From Pseudomonadota bacterium (GTDB taxonomy: Bacteria; Pseudomonadota; Alphaproteobacteria; UBA9219; RGZA01): DNA of 9,561 nucleotides. Position numbers and translations under genes: made by a program. Positions within the stretch are counted from its first letter, which is position 1; each line of letters begins with the position of its first letter. A model generated the notes under the pieces. That model worked only from the letters and a program-made list of their open reading frames with translations, was not told where the DNA came from and searched no databases. Of the stretch, positions 1 to 6,448 are shown piece after piece. The stretch spans positions 1 through 9,561 of the forward strand of contig JACQAB010000076.1 in the NCBI GenBank assembly GCA_016195205.1, in the 5' to 3' direction.

Positions 1-1015
1 CCAGCAGATCGGCGGCCAACTCTTTATCCGTGCGATTGCTTTGATGGCGCGGGCGCGTGCCGGCGATGGGGCGGATGGTGACCTTACCCTCGCGCAACCG
101 CACCAGAATTTCCGGGCTGGAGCCCACCAGCTGAAAATCACCGAAGTCCAGAAAGAACAGGAAGGGCGAGGGGTTCAGCCGCCGCAAACTGCGATATAGC
201 GCGAAAGGCGGCAGGGGGAACGGCACCGAAAAACGTTGCGACAGCACCACCTGAAAAACATCCCCGGCGAAAATATATTCCTTGGCCTTTTTCACCATGT
301 CGCAGAACTGCCCCACGGTGGTGTTGGACTTCACCTGTTTTTCAAAATCTTTTGGCGGCACGGCGGCGGGGGCAGGAGCCTCATTCAGCGGCTGTTTCAG
401 GCGTTTTACCGCGTCTTCCAGCACCTCTTGCGCCTGGCGCAGGGCCTGGGCGGCATCGGTTTTGCCGTCGGGATAAACCGGCGTGATCAAGGTAATGCGA
501 TTATCAATCGCGTCGAACACGGCCATCAGACCGGGGCGAATTAAAATGGCATCGTCCAGGCCTAGCGCGTCGGGCTTGGTGTCGGGGATGCGCTCAATGT
601 GCCGCACCATGTCGTAACCCAAATAACCAAACAGTCCCGCGCTGATGGGAATGGGCGGGAAGCCTTCGGGCAGATCGATGCGGCATTCTTCCACCAGCTT
701 GCGCAGCTCGTCCAGCGGCGCGGCTTTTTGCTTCTGGAAATTTTCCGGGTCACTTAGCGCCGTGCGGTTAATGAAGCTGCCGGCGCGCCGGCACCGCCAC
801 AGCAGGTCCGGCCGCACGCCGATGAAGGAATAACGGTCTTTCTTCTCGCCGCTCACCACCGATTCCAGCAGAAAGCTATTGGGTGCACCACCCGCCAGCT
901 TCAGATAGGCGGAAATGGGCGTTTCCAGGTCGCTGACCAGGCTGGCCCATACCACCTGCGCCTTGCCCTTGCGGTAGACGGCGGTAAAAAGATCGGGGGA
1001 GGGAAGGATTTCCAT
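1..1015 (-). CDS. trpE: Anthranilate synthase component I, partial (C-terminal end beyond the left edge)
   Basis: Encodes the large subunit of anthranilate synthase, which turns chorismate and ammonia (from the TrpG glutaminase) into anthranilate, the first step of tryptophan synthesis in the cytoplasm. The 338 visible codons start at an ATG at 1015-1013 and stay open to the edge; the family is about 500 residues long, so roughly the last third is missing. Near the N terminus is LLES (residues 49-52), the tryptophan feedback-site motif, followed by RYSFIG (61-66). The chorismate-binding domain follows, with YIFAGDVFQVVLSQRF, then NPSPF, SSPEILVR and RPIAGTRPR near the edge. No clear Shine-Dalgarno sequence precedes the ATG. 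Only 48 bases separate it from the upstream ppiD stop, so co-transcription with ppiD is likely and a leader-peptide attenuator does not fit. Family identity is secure. A fused TrpE-TrpG arrangement cannot be excluded because the C terminus is unseen. Confidence 0.95.
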   Translation of the reverse strand, partial: MEILPSPDLFTAVYRKGKAQVVWASLVSDLETPISAYLKLAGGAPNSFLLESVVSGEKKDRYSFIGVRPDLLWRCRRAGSFINRTALSDPENFQKQKAAPLDELRKLVEECRIDLPEGFPPIPISAGLFGYLGYDMVRHIERIPDTKPDALGLDDAILIRPGLMAVFDAIDNRITLITPVYPDGKTDAAQALRQAQEVLEDAVKRLKQPLNEAPAPAAVPPKDFEKQVKSNTTVGQFCDMVKKAKEYIFAGDVFQVVLSQRFSVPFPLPPFALYRSLRRLNPSPFLFFLDFGDFQLVGSSPEILVRLREGKVTIRPIAGTRPRHQSNRTDKELAADLL

Positions 1016-1063
1016 AATGGAAAGACTACAGAAAACGCGCTTCCTGTGAAAGACAGGATAATT

Positions 1064-2941
1064 TTAGTCTTGGGTCGTGGAAAGCTTCTGCAGCACGCGC
1101 TGGTCCACCTTCACGGTATATGCCTTGCGCAGGGCCTTATCCAATTCATCCAGATGCATGGCCAGCCAGGTTTTGGCCAGATTTTCCTTCGCGGCTTTCT
1201 TGCGCGCTTCGATATCCTTCTCATTAGCGGGCAAAACGTTTTTCACGCGCACCACAATATCGCCCGAAGCGGTGGTAATCCGCGCCACCTCTCCCTTGCC
1301 CAGATTGAACAGAGGCGAAAGAACTTCGCGCGGCACGCTGGATTGCTGGGTGTCATCCACGCGCACGGGTTCCGAGGTGCTTTTGCTCAACGCTTCGCCC
1401 GACACTTCGCTTAATGCCGCGCCTTTTTTAAGCTGCTCTTCCACTTTTTCGGCGATCTTTCCGGCTTTTTTGGCGCGCTCGGCTTTTTGCCAGTCGGTTT
1501 TGATGCGGTCTTTCAGGGCGGCGAAGTCTTCCACATGCGAGGGAATAATTTTATTCGTGCGCACCAGCACATAGCCGCCTTCGTTCTTCGCTTCCATCAG
1601 CGGCGAGTTTTCACCCTCGTTTTCGCCATAGGCGGCTTTCAGAATTTCAGGGCTTAAACCCTTATCTTCGTTCTTGCCCGATTCCGGGTTCCCCGCAGCA
1701 TCGCGCTTTTCATAGGTTTCAAGCTTCAACCCATAGGTGGAGGCAATATCTTCCAGGCTTTTGCCGCCCGCCAGCATGTCGTCGATCTTGTTGGCGGTTT
1801 GTACCAGCCCTTCGGCGGCCTTATCGTTTTGCAGTTTAGTACGCAGCGCCGATTTTACCTCGGTCATGCCTTGCTTGCGCCCGGGAGTGATTTTTTCTAC
1901 CACGAACACATGCCATCCCAGATGGGTCTGCACCGGCCCGCCGATTTGTGCCACGCCTTGGTGAAACACGGCCGTGCCCAAGGCATCCGGCAGGTCTTTC
2001 TGCGCCATTTGATCGAGCGAGACCGATTCAAGTCCGGCATCTTTCGCCACGTGCGACAACTCAGACTTATGCGCGGCGTCGGCCAGCGCCTTGGCCTTGG
2101 CTTCGCTATCCACCACGACCTGCACGATATCGCGTTTTTCAGGCTGTTCGAATTGGGAATGGTCCTGTTCATAGGCGGTCTGGATGTCTTCATCCGTGAC
2201 CGTGACACTTTTGGCATTGTCGGCGGGGCTTAAACGCACCACGGTAAAGCTGCGGCGCTCGGTGGTTTTGTATTCGTCGGCATGATCTTTATAGAAGGAT
2301 TGTAAGGCTTCATCGCCCGGGGCGGGCACCGAAAGCGCGTCGGCATTCACGCGCACCACCTCGGCCACGCGGCGCTGGGCCGAGCCTTTGGCAAAGGCTT
2401 CTACCGCCGCGTCGGGCACGGTGATGGGCAACGACATGCTGCGCACCAGAATATTGCGCGCCAGAATTTTTTTCTGCTGTTCAACAAAAGTGGCTTCGTT
2501 CAGTCCCTGGCTGGCCAGCACGCGCTGGAAGAATACGCGGTTGAAGCTGCCGTCAGGATTACGCAACTCAGGCGTTTGTTGAAGCGAGGCGATAATGGGA
2601 TCCGCGCCCACATTCAGTCCCAGCCGCGCCGCTTCCTGATCGACCGCAGCCAAACCGATGATTTGATCCAGCGCGCGCTGCAACAGCCCGGCCTCTTTGG
2701 CTTTGGCGGTGGAAAAATCAGGCCCCAGCACCGAGCGCATCTGCGCCACCTGCTTGCGAAATTCGCCTTCCAGAACCTGGGGCGAAATCTTCATCGGGCC
2801 AACTTTGGCCACCCAGTCGCCGCCCATGTTGCCGCGGCGGAATATGTCGCCGATCCCCCAGATGCCGAAGCTGATCACCAGCAAGCCCAGTAAAATGAAA
2901 GATACGAAAGACTTGGCCTTGTCGCGCAGTTGTTGCAGCAT
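1064..2941 (-). CDS. ppiD: Membrane-anchored peptidyl-prolyl cis-trans isomerase / periplasmic chaperone, PpiD (SurA_N) type
   Basis: A 625-residue protein resembling PpiD, an inner-membrane folding factor that handles newly exported proteins on the periplasmic side. The N terminus has a short positive segment (LRDKAK) and one transmembrane anchor at about residues 12-33 (SFILLGLLVISFGIWGIGD), giving a periplasmic body. Residues about 40-260 form the helical SurA/PpiD-type chaperone region. A parvulin-like domain lies at about 265-353, ending in the characteristic GGPVQTHLGWHVFVVEKI. A second, lyase-like helical region and a charged C terminus (about 360-625) follow. The length matches the family (about 620-640). 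The ATG at 2941 puts the membrane anchor where the family has it. It is divergent from tpiA and ends 48 bases before trpE, an order known from many Alphaproteobacteria. Isomerase activity is uncertain, since PpiD parvulin domains are often weak or inactive; the chaperone role is the safer inference. Confidence 0.9.
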   Translation of the reverse strand: MLQQLRDKAKSFVSFILLGLLVISFGIWGIGDIFRRGNMGGDWVAKVGPMKISPQVLEGEFRKQVAQMRSVLGPDFSTAKAKEAGLLQRALDQIIGLAAVDQEAARLGLNVGADPIIASLQQTPELRNPDGSFNRVFFQRVLASQGLNEATFVEQQKKILARNILVRSMSLPITVPDAAVEAFAKGSAQRRVAEVVRVNADALSVPAPGDEALQSFYKDHADEYKTTERRSFTVVRLSPADNAKSVTVTDEDIQTAYEQDHSQFEQPEKRDIVQVVVDSEAKAKALADAAHKSELSHVAKDAGLESVSLDQMAQKDLPDALGTAVFHQGVAQIGGPVQTHLGWHVFVVEKITPGRKQGMTEVKSALRTKLQNDKAAEGLVQTANKIDDMLAGGKSLEDIASTYGLKLETYEKRDAAGNPESGKNEDKGLSPEILKAAYGENEGENSPLMEAKNEGGYVLVRTNKIIPSHVEDFAALKDRIKTDWQKAERAKKAGKIAEKVEEQLKKGAALSEVSGEALSKSTSEPVRVDDTQQSSVPREVLSPLFNLGKGEVARITTASGDIVVRVKNVLPANEKDIEARKKAAKENLAKTWLAMHLDELDKALRKAYTVKVDQRVLQKLSTTQD

Positions 2942-2973
2942 GGGAGAACGGGATAGAGGTTGCGAGGGGGCCG

Positions 2974-3002
2974 ACTATAGGCGGCTTTGGCCCAAACCTC
3001 AA
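2974..3002 (-). promoter_or_regulatory. Predicted sigma70-type promoter for ppiD(-trpE)
   Basis: On the minus strand, TTGAGG (3002-2997) and TATAGT (2979-2974) are separated by exactly 17 bases. They match the consensus hexamers at 4 of 6 and 5 of 6 positions. Transcription would start near 2967, giving an untranslated leader of about 26 bases before the ppiD ATG at 2941. The leader is pyrimidine-rich and has no Shine-Dalgarno match. The prediction rests on sequence alone. The whole gap to tpiA is only 74 bases, so any tpiA promoter must overlap this one. Confidence 0.5.
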
Positions 3003-3015
3003 CGGGGCGGAAAGA

Positions 3016-3744
3016 ATGAAACTCATTGCCGGAAACTGGAAAATGAACGGAACCCGTGCTGACGCGCTGAAGCTGGCGCAGGGCCTGGTGGTGGCCGAAA
3101 TCGGCAAAAGGAATGTGGAGGTGGCCATTTGCCCGCCTTTTCCCCTGCTGGAAGGCGTGGCTGCCGCCATAAAGGGAAGCGGCATTCATCTGGGGGCGCA
3201 GGACTGCAGCTCGTTTGAGGCAGGCGCCTACACGGGTGACGTGTCGGCCCCCATGCTGAAAGATCTGGGTTGCGCTTACGTCATCCTTGGCCATTCCGAG
3301 CGGCGAGCGCAGCATGGCGAAAACGACGCGCTGGTGAAAGCTAAAATGACCGCGGCGCACAAGGCCGGACTGAAAGTTATTTTGTGTGTGGGTGAAAAAG
3401 ACGCCCGCATGCCGGAAGGCCCGCGGCGTGTTTTCATCAAAAGCCAGCTTCTGCAGTCGCTGGCGCCCAGCACCAGCGTGGAAAATACCGTGATTGCCTA
3501 TGAGCCGGTCTGGGCGATTGGCAGCGGGCTAACGCCTTCGCCGGAACAAATCAGTTCCATCCATGCGGCTATTCACGGCTTTTTGCCGGCGGCGCTGGAT
3601 GCCATGCGCGTGATTTACGGCGGTTCGGTGAAGGCAGATAATGCGCTGGATATCGTGAATCTGGCCGGGGTGGATGGCGCCTTGCCTGGCGGCGCTTCGC
3701 TGGAAGCGGAAAGTTTTGTGCGGATCGTGAAGGCGGTTAAATAG
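3016..3744 (+). CDS. tpiA: Triosephosphate isomerase
   Basis: Interconverts dihydroxyacetone phosphate and glyceraldehyde 3-phosphate in glycolysis and gluconeogenesis; a cytoplasmic dimer with a TIM-barrel fold. The 242 residues are close to the usual 245-255. All key elements are visible: the N-terminal AGNWKMN with the substrate lysine Lys9, the electrophile His93 in ILGHSERR, the catalytic base Glu163 in AYEPVWAIGSG (which leads into the mobile loop), and the phosphate-binding YGGSVKADNA (201-210). The late phosphate loop reads GALPGGASL, where V is usual at the proline (residue 224). The ATG at 3016 places AGNWKMN at the expected distance from the start; the purine-rich GGGGCGGAAAGA lies just before it. 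A small gene follows after 22 bases in the same direction. Identification is certain. Confidence 0.97.
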   Translation: MKLIAGNWKMNGTRADALKLAQGLVVAEIGKRNVEVAICPPFPLLEGVAAAIKGSGIHLGAQDCSSFEAGAYTGDVSAPMLKDLGCAYVILGHSERRAQHGENDALVKAKMTAAHKAGLKVILCVGEKDARMPEGPRRVFIKSQLLQSLAPSTSVENTVIAYEPVWAIGSGLTPSPEQISSIHAAIHGFLPAALDAMRVIYGGSVKADNALDIVNLAGVDGALPGGASLEAESFVRIVKAVK

Positions 3745-3753
3745 AAACTTCCT

Positions 3754-3759
3754 GAGGGA
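3754..3759 (+). promoter_or_regulatory. Strong ribosome binding site before the small gene at 3767
   Basis: GAGGGA is an extended Shine-Dalgarno match ending 7 bases before an ATG at 3767. It is the best ribosome binding site in the window, clearer than those of the recognised genes. It is the main reason for accepting the short reading frame behind it as a real gene. Confidence 0.6.
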
Positions 3760-3766
3760 GACGTAA

Positions 3767-4039
3767 ATGCAAATAACTTTTGATGCTGTCTTTGCCAGCC
3801 CGGATGGTGGCCCGCCAAGGATTGCTCGGTTGGCCAGACCCATTACCGCCGAAGTGGTGGGGAAGATCAATTATACACCCGAGGGTGCCGATTTACAGCT
3901 CAGACGCATCGTCGGCGTATGCATCGGTGGGCTTACGTCGGAGATATTTGCGAAAGCTCAGTCAGCAACGGAAGCAGGCAGGCCGGTAAATCTAACCATG
4001 CACAGGCTCGTGGCCCTTGGCGCAAAAATAGCTCTGTGA
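3767..4039 (+). CDS. Small hypothetical protein (90 aa)
   Basis: I do not recognise this protein. It has 90 residues, starting MQITFDAVFASPDGG and ending LVALGAKIAL. There is no signal peptide, no transmembrane segment and no cysteine pair; the only cysteine is in the central RIVGVCIGGL. The composition is mixed, as in a small folded domain: a beta-rich first half (ITFDAV, RPITAEVVGKINY, LQLRRIVGVCI) and a helical second half (TSEIFAKAQSATEAG). Support for a real gene is the strong GAGGGA site 7 bases before the ATG and the position 22 bases behind tpiA on the same strand, suggesting read-through from tpiA. Its codon choice looks slightly different from tpiA (it uses ATA and CTA, and is less GC-rich by eye), which may suggest later acquisition. 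It converges on the transsulfuration pair, with 18 bases between stops. Function is unknown. Confidence 0.6.
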   Translation: MQITFDAVFASPDGGPPRIARLARPITAEVVGKINYTPEGADLQLRRIVGVCIGGLTSEIFAKAQSATEAGRPVNLTMHRLVALGAKIAL

Positions 4040-4057
4040 GCGTTAATTAATCTGCGT

Positions 4058-5101
4058 TCAGGCCGCCAGCGCGCTTTCTAAATCCCCAATTAAATCCTCG
4101 GGATTTTCAATTCCCACCGACAGGCGGATCAGCGCATCGCTTACGCCGGTTTGTTTGCGCGTTTCTTCGGGGATGCTGGCATGGGTCATGATACCGGGAT
4201 GCTCGATCAGGCTTTCAATGCCACCCAGGCTTTCGGCCAAAGTGAACACCTCGCAATGCGCCAGCATGTGCTTGGCCGCTTCCGCGCCGCCTTTCACGAT
4301 GGCCGAAACCATGCCGCCGCCCGCGCGCATTTGCTTTTGCGCCAGCGCATGCTGGGGATGCGAGGGCAGGCCGGGATAAATCACTTTCTCGATCTTCGGG
4401 TTTTTTTCCAGCCATTGCGCCACCAAAAGGGCGTTGGCGCAGTGCCGCTGCATGCGGATGCCAAGGGTTTTTACGCCGCGATGCGCCAGGAAGCTGTCAA
4501 ACGGTCCGGCAATGGCACCCACCGCGTTCTGCAGGAAGCCAAGTTTTTCGTGCAGCGCGTCGTTATCACCAATCGCCACCGCGCCGCCGATAATGTCGCT
4601 GTGTCCGTTCAGATATTTCGTGGCCGAGTGCAGAACAATGTCGAAGCCGAATTCCAAAGGCCGCTGAATCCACGGCGTGGCGAAGGTGTTATCTGCCACG
4701 GTCAGAATTTTCTTTGGCCTTGCCAGCGCCGCCACGGCCTCCAAATCCACCAGCTTCAGCAGCGGATTGGTGGGCGTTTCCACCCAGATCATTTTAGTGT
4801 TGGGCTTGATTGCGCCTTGCAACGCCTGGGTGTTACTTAGATCGATGAAAGAAAACTGCAGCCCGGCCGAGGTTTTGCGCACGCACTCGAACAGCCGCCA
4901 GGTGCCGCCATATAAATCGTCGCTGGCAATCACATGCGAACCGCTGGGCAGCAATTCCAGTACCGTGGCCGCGGCGGCCATGCCCGAAGCAAACGCATAG
5001 CCGTGCCGTCCGCTTTCCAAATTCGCCACCGCGCGTTCATAAGCATAGCGCGTGGGATTGTGCGAGCGGTGATTGCTTTCGTAGATACTGCAGCAGATCA
5101 A
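4058..5101 (-). CDS. Cystathionine gamma-lyase/gamma-synthase family PLP enzyme, N-terminally truncated
   Basis: A Cys/Met-metabolism PLP enzyme of fold type I. Beside a cystathionine beta-synthase, the likely reaction is cleavage of cystathionine to cysteine, 2-oxobutyrate and ammonia. Numbered from a TTG at 5101, visible motifs are RSHNPTR (12-18), FASGMAA (37-43), DDLYGGT (61-67, PLP-stacking Tyr64), ETPTNPLLK (108-116), VADNTFATPW (135-144, Asp137 for the pyridine nitrogen), SATKYLNGHSD (159-169, PLP lysine Lys162), SLGGIESLIEHP (291-302) and RLSVGIENPEDLI (326-338, substrate-carboxylate Arg326). The catalytic core is intact with no internal stop. The first 45-60 residues of the family are missing, including the YxYSR tyrosine that binds the neighbouring subunit's PLP phosphate; NHR stands where YSR is expected. 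The TTG start lies inside the beta-synthase gene and lacks a good ribosome binding site. It may be a pseudogene, a coupled remnant or half of a fusion. Synthase versus lyase cannot be settled from sequence alone. Confidence 0.75.
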   Translation of the reverse strand: MICCSIYESNHRSHNPTRYAYERAVANLESGRHGYAFASGMAAAATVLELLPSGSHVIASDDLYGGTWRLFECVRKTSAGLQFSFIDLSNTQALQGAIKPNTKMIWVETPTNPLLKLVDLEAVAALARPKKILTVADNTFATPWIQRPLEFGFDIVLHSATKYLNGHSDIIGGAVAIGDNDALHEKLGFLQNAVGAIAGPFDSFLAHRGVKTLGIRMQRHCANALLVAQWLEKNPKIEKVIYPGLPSHPQHALAQKQMRAGGGMVSAIVKGGAEAAKHMLAHCEVFTLAESLGGIESLIEHPGIMTHASIPEETRKQTGVSDALIRLSVGIENPEDLIGDLESALAA

Positions 5102-6428
5102 TCGGCGTGATCAATCCCAGAAACTGCGGGCCGTCCATGACAATGGCCACCATGTCTTTTTTGAAGACAGGGTCAAGGGCGGCGATTCCGGCCGAAGCCT
5201 GCACCGTGGCCAAATCGCGCACCATGGCCCCGCTGACCGGCAACTCAAATCCTTCGCGATGCTGCTGAATGGCCAAAAGAATATCCGCCTCGCTTAAAAT
5301 TCCGGCAATTTTTCCTTCATTCATGACCGGAAGTTGCGACACGTCATACATGCGCATTTTTCTATAGGCTCCGCCCAGCGTGTCGGATTGCTGAATCGTT
5401 ACCGCCTGGCCATCGGGGTGGGGGCGGGCAATCACGTCGCGCAGGTCGCCGCGCAGCGTGTGCTGGATGAAGCCGTGATCGTGCAGCCAGTATTCGTTAT
5501 AGATCTTGGAAAGATATTTGCTGCCCGTGTCGCACACGATGGTGACCACGCGCTTGGGCGTGGTCTGCTCGCGGCAATAGCGCAGGGCGGCGGTAATCAA
5601 CGTGCCGGACGATGAGCCGCACAGCAGCCCTTCCTTCAGCAGCACCGCGCGCGCGGTGGCGATGCTGTCATTATCGGAAACGGTATAGGCCTTTTTTACC
5701 AGCGATAAATCGCAGTTTTTGGGGATGAAATCCTCGCCAATGCCTTCTACGACCCAGCTTCCGGGCGTAATCATCACCCCGGTATTCACATAAGGCGCCA
5801 GGATCGAGCCTTCCGGGTCGGCCAGCACCATTTCCACCTGCGGCATGTGCTTTTTGAAATAGCGGCCAAGGCCCGTCAGCGTGCCACCCGAACCCACACC
5901 CACCACCATGGCATCCAGCTTGCCCACCGTTTGCACCTGAAGTTCAGGGCCGGTGGAACGTTCATGCGTCACGGGGTTAGCCGGATTTTCAAACTGGTTC
6001 ACATAAAACCCGCCAGATGTTTCGCTGGCAATCCGCTGGGCGAGGTCCTGATAATATTCCGGATGCCCCTTGGTAACGTCCGAGCGGGTAAGGATGATTT
6101 TCGCGCCCAGGGCCTTCAGATGAAAAATTTTCTCCTGACTCATTTTGTCGGGGACGACCAGGATGATCGGATAATTTTTCTGGCTGGCCACCAGCGCCAG
6201 GCCCAACCCGGTGTTGCCGGCGGTGGCTTCCACGATCGTGCCGCCCGGCTTCAGCGCGCCGTCTTTTTCCGCGGCGTTGATCATGGAAAGAGCGATGCGG
6301 TCCTTGATCGATCCGCCCGGATTCGCGCTTTCCAGCTTCAGGTAAAGCTCGCACAGGCCGGTATCCAGCTTATTTACTTTCACCAGCGGCGTGTGGCCGA
6401 TTAACTCGAGAACATTTTGAGCGGACAT
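5037..6428 (-). CDS. Cystathionine beta-synthase (PLP enzyme with C-terminal CBS-domain pair)
   Basis: Condenses homocysteine with serine to give cystathionine, the first step of reverse transsulfuration; cytoplasmic and PLP-dependent (fold type II). The ATG at 6428 gives 463 residues, normal for bacterial forms. The catalytic domain (1 to about 325) shows IGHTPLV (10-16), PLP lysine Lys42 in NPGGSIKDR, EATAGNTG (67-74), the phosphate loop GVGSGGT (177-183), CGSSSGT (270-276) and DTGSKYLSKIYNEYW. The EATAGNTG form, the length and the C-terminal Bateman pair (about 340-450) favour beta-synthase over cysteine synthase. There is no N-terminal heme domain. The frame stays open upstream to 6533, but that part translates a repeat and was left out. 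No good Shine-Dalgarno precedes the ATG. Conserved sequence ends at DLLQYLRK (444-451); the last 12 residues are out-of-frame translation of the downstream lyase gene. Activity is probably retained, because bacterial homologues typically end at about this point. Confidence 0.88.
   Translation of the reverse strand: MSAQNVLELIGHTPLVKVNKLDTGLCELYLKLESANPGGSIKDRIALSMINAAEKDGALKPGGTIVEATAGNTGLGLALVASQKNYPIILVVPDKMSQEKIFHLKALGAKIILTRSDVTKGHPEYYQDLAQRIASETSGGFYVNQFENPANPVTHERSTGPELQVQTVGKLDAMVVGVGSGGTLTGLGRYFKKHMPQVEMVLADPEGSILAPYVNTGVMITPGSWVVEGIGEDFIPKNCDLSLVKKAYTVSDNDSIATARAVLLKEGLLCGSSSGTLITAALRYCREQTTPKRVVTIVCDTGSKYLSKIYNEYWLHDHGFIQHTLRGDLRDVIARPHPDGQAVTIQQSDTLGGAYRKMRMYDVSQLPVMNEGKIAGILSEADILLAIQQHREGFELPVSGAMVRDLATVQASAGIAALDPVFKKDMVAIVMDGPQFLGLITPIDLLQYLRKQSPLAQSHALCL
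5069..5078 (-). other. Apparent deletion junction between cystathionine beta-synthase and gamma-lyase genes
   Basis: Reading the minus strand, the conserved end of the beta-synthase (DLLQYLRK, last codon 5078-5076) is followed within about 7 bases by the first conserved gamma-lyase residue (Arg of RSHNPTR, codon 5068-5066). The lyase frame is +1 relative to the synthase frame. The two frames overlap from 5101 to 5037, but the homologous parts do not overlap. The normal synthase stop, any spacer and the lyase N terminus are absent, as expected after a deletion joining two neighbouring genes. The breakpoint is inferred from family motifs, not from an alignment. Confidence 0.6.
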
Positions 6429-6448
6429 GTTGCCATAAGCGAGATGGG

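Noticed and set aside
1042..1058. Hairpin between ppiD and trpE as terminator or attenuator
   Set aside because: The stem is only 6 bp and is followed by AGCGCG on the minus strand, with no T run.
2953..2981. Plus-strand promoter for tpiA using TATAGG at 2976-2981
   Set aside because: No acceptable -35 hexamer at 15-19 bases upstream; the same bases are better explained by the opposite-facing ppiD promoter.
3676..3702. Proline in the TpiA phosphate loop (GALPGGASL) as an inactivating change
   Set aside because: All catalytic residues are present and the frame is intact; a single V-to-P difference there is not enough to infer loss of function.
4151..4840. 229-codon open frame on the plus strand opposite the gamma-lyase
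   Set aside because: It is antisense to a clear enzyme gene, has a His/Arg/Gln-rich composition typical of a shadow frame in GC-rich DNA, and shows no family motif.
5847..6404. 185-codon open frame on the plus strand opposite the beta-synthase
   Set aside because: Antisense shadow of a confidently identified gene, with no ribosome binding site or recognisable motif.
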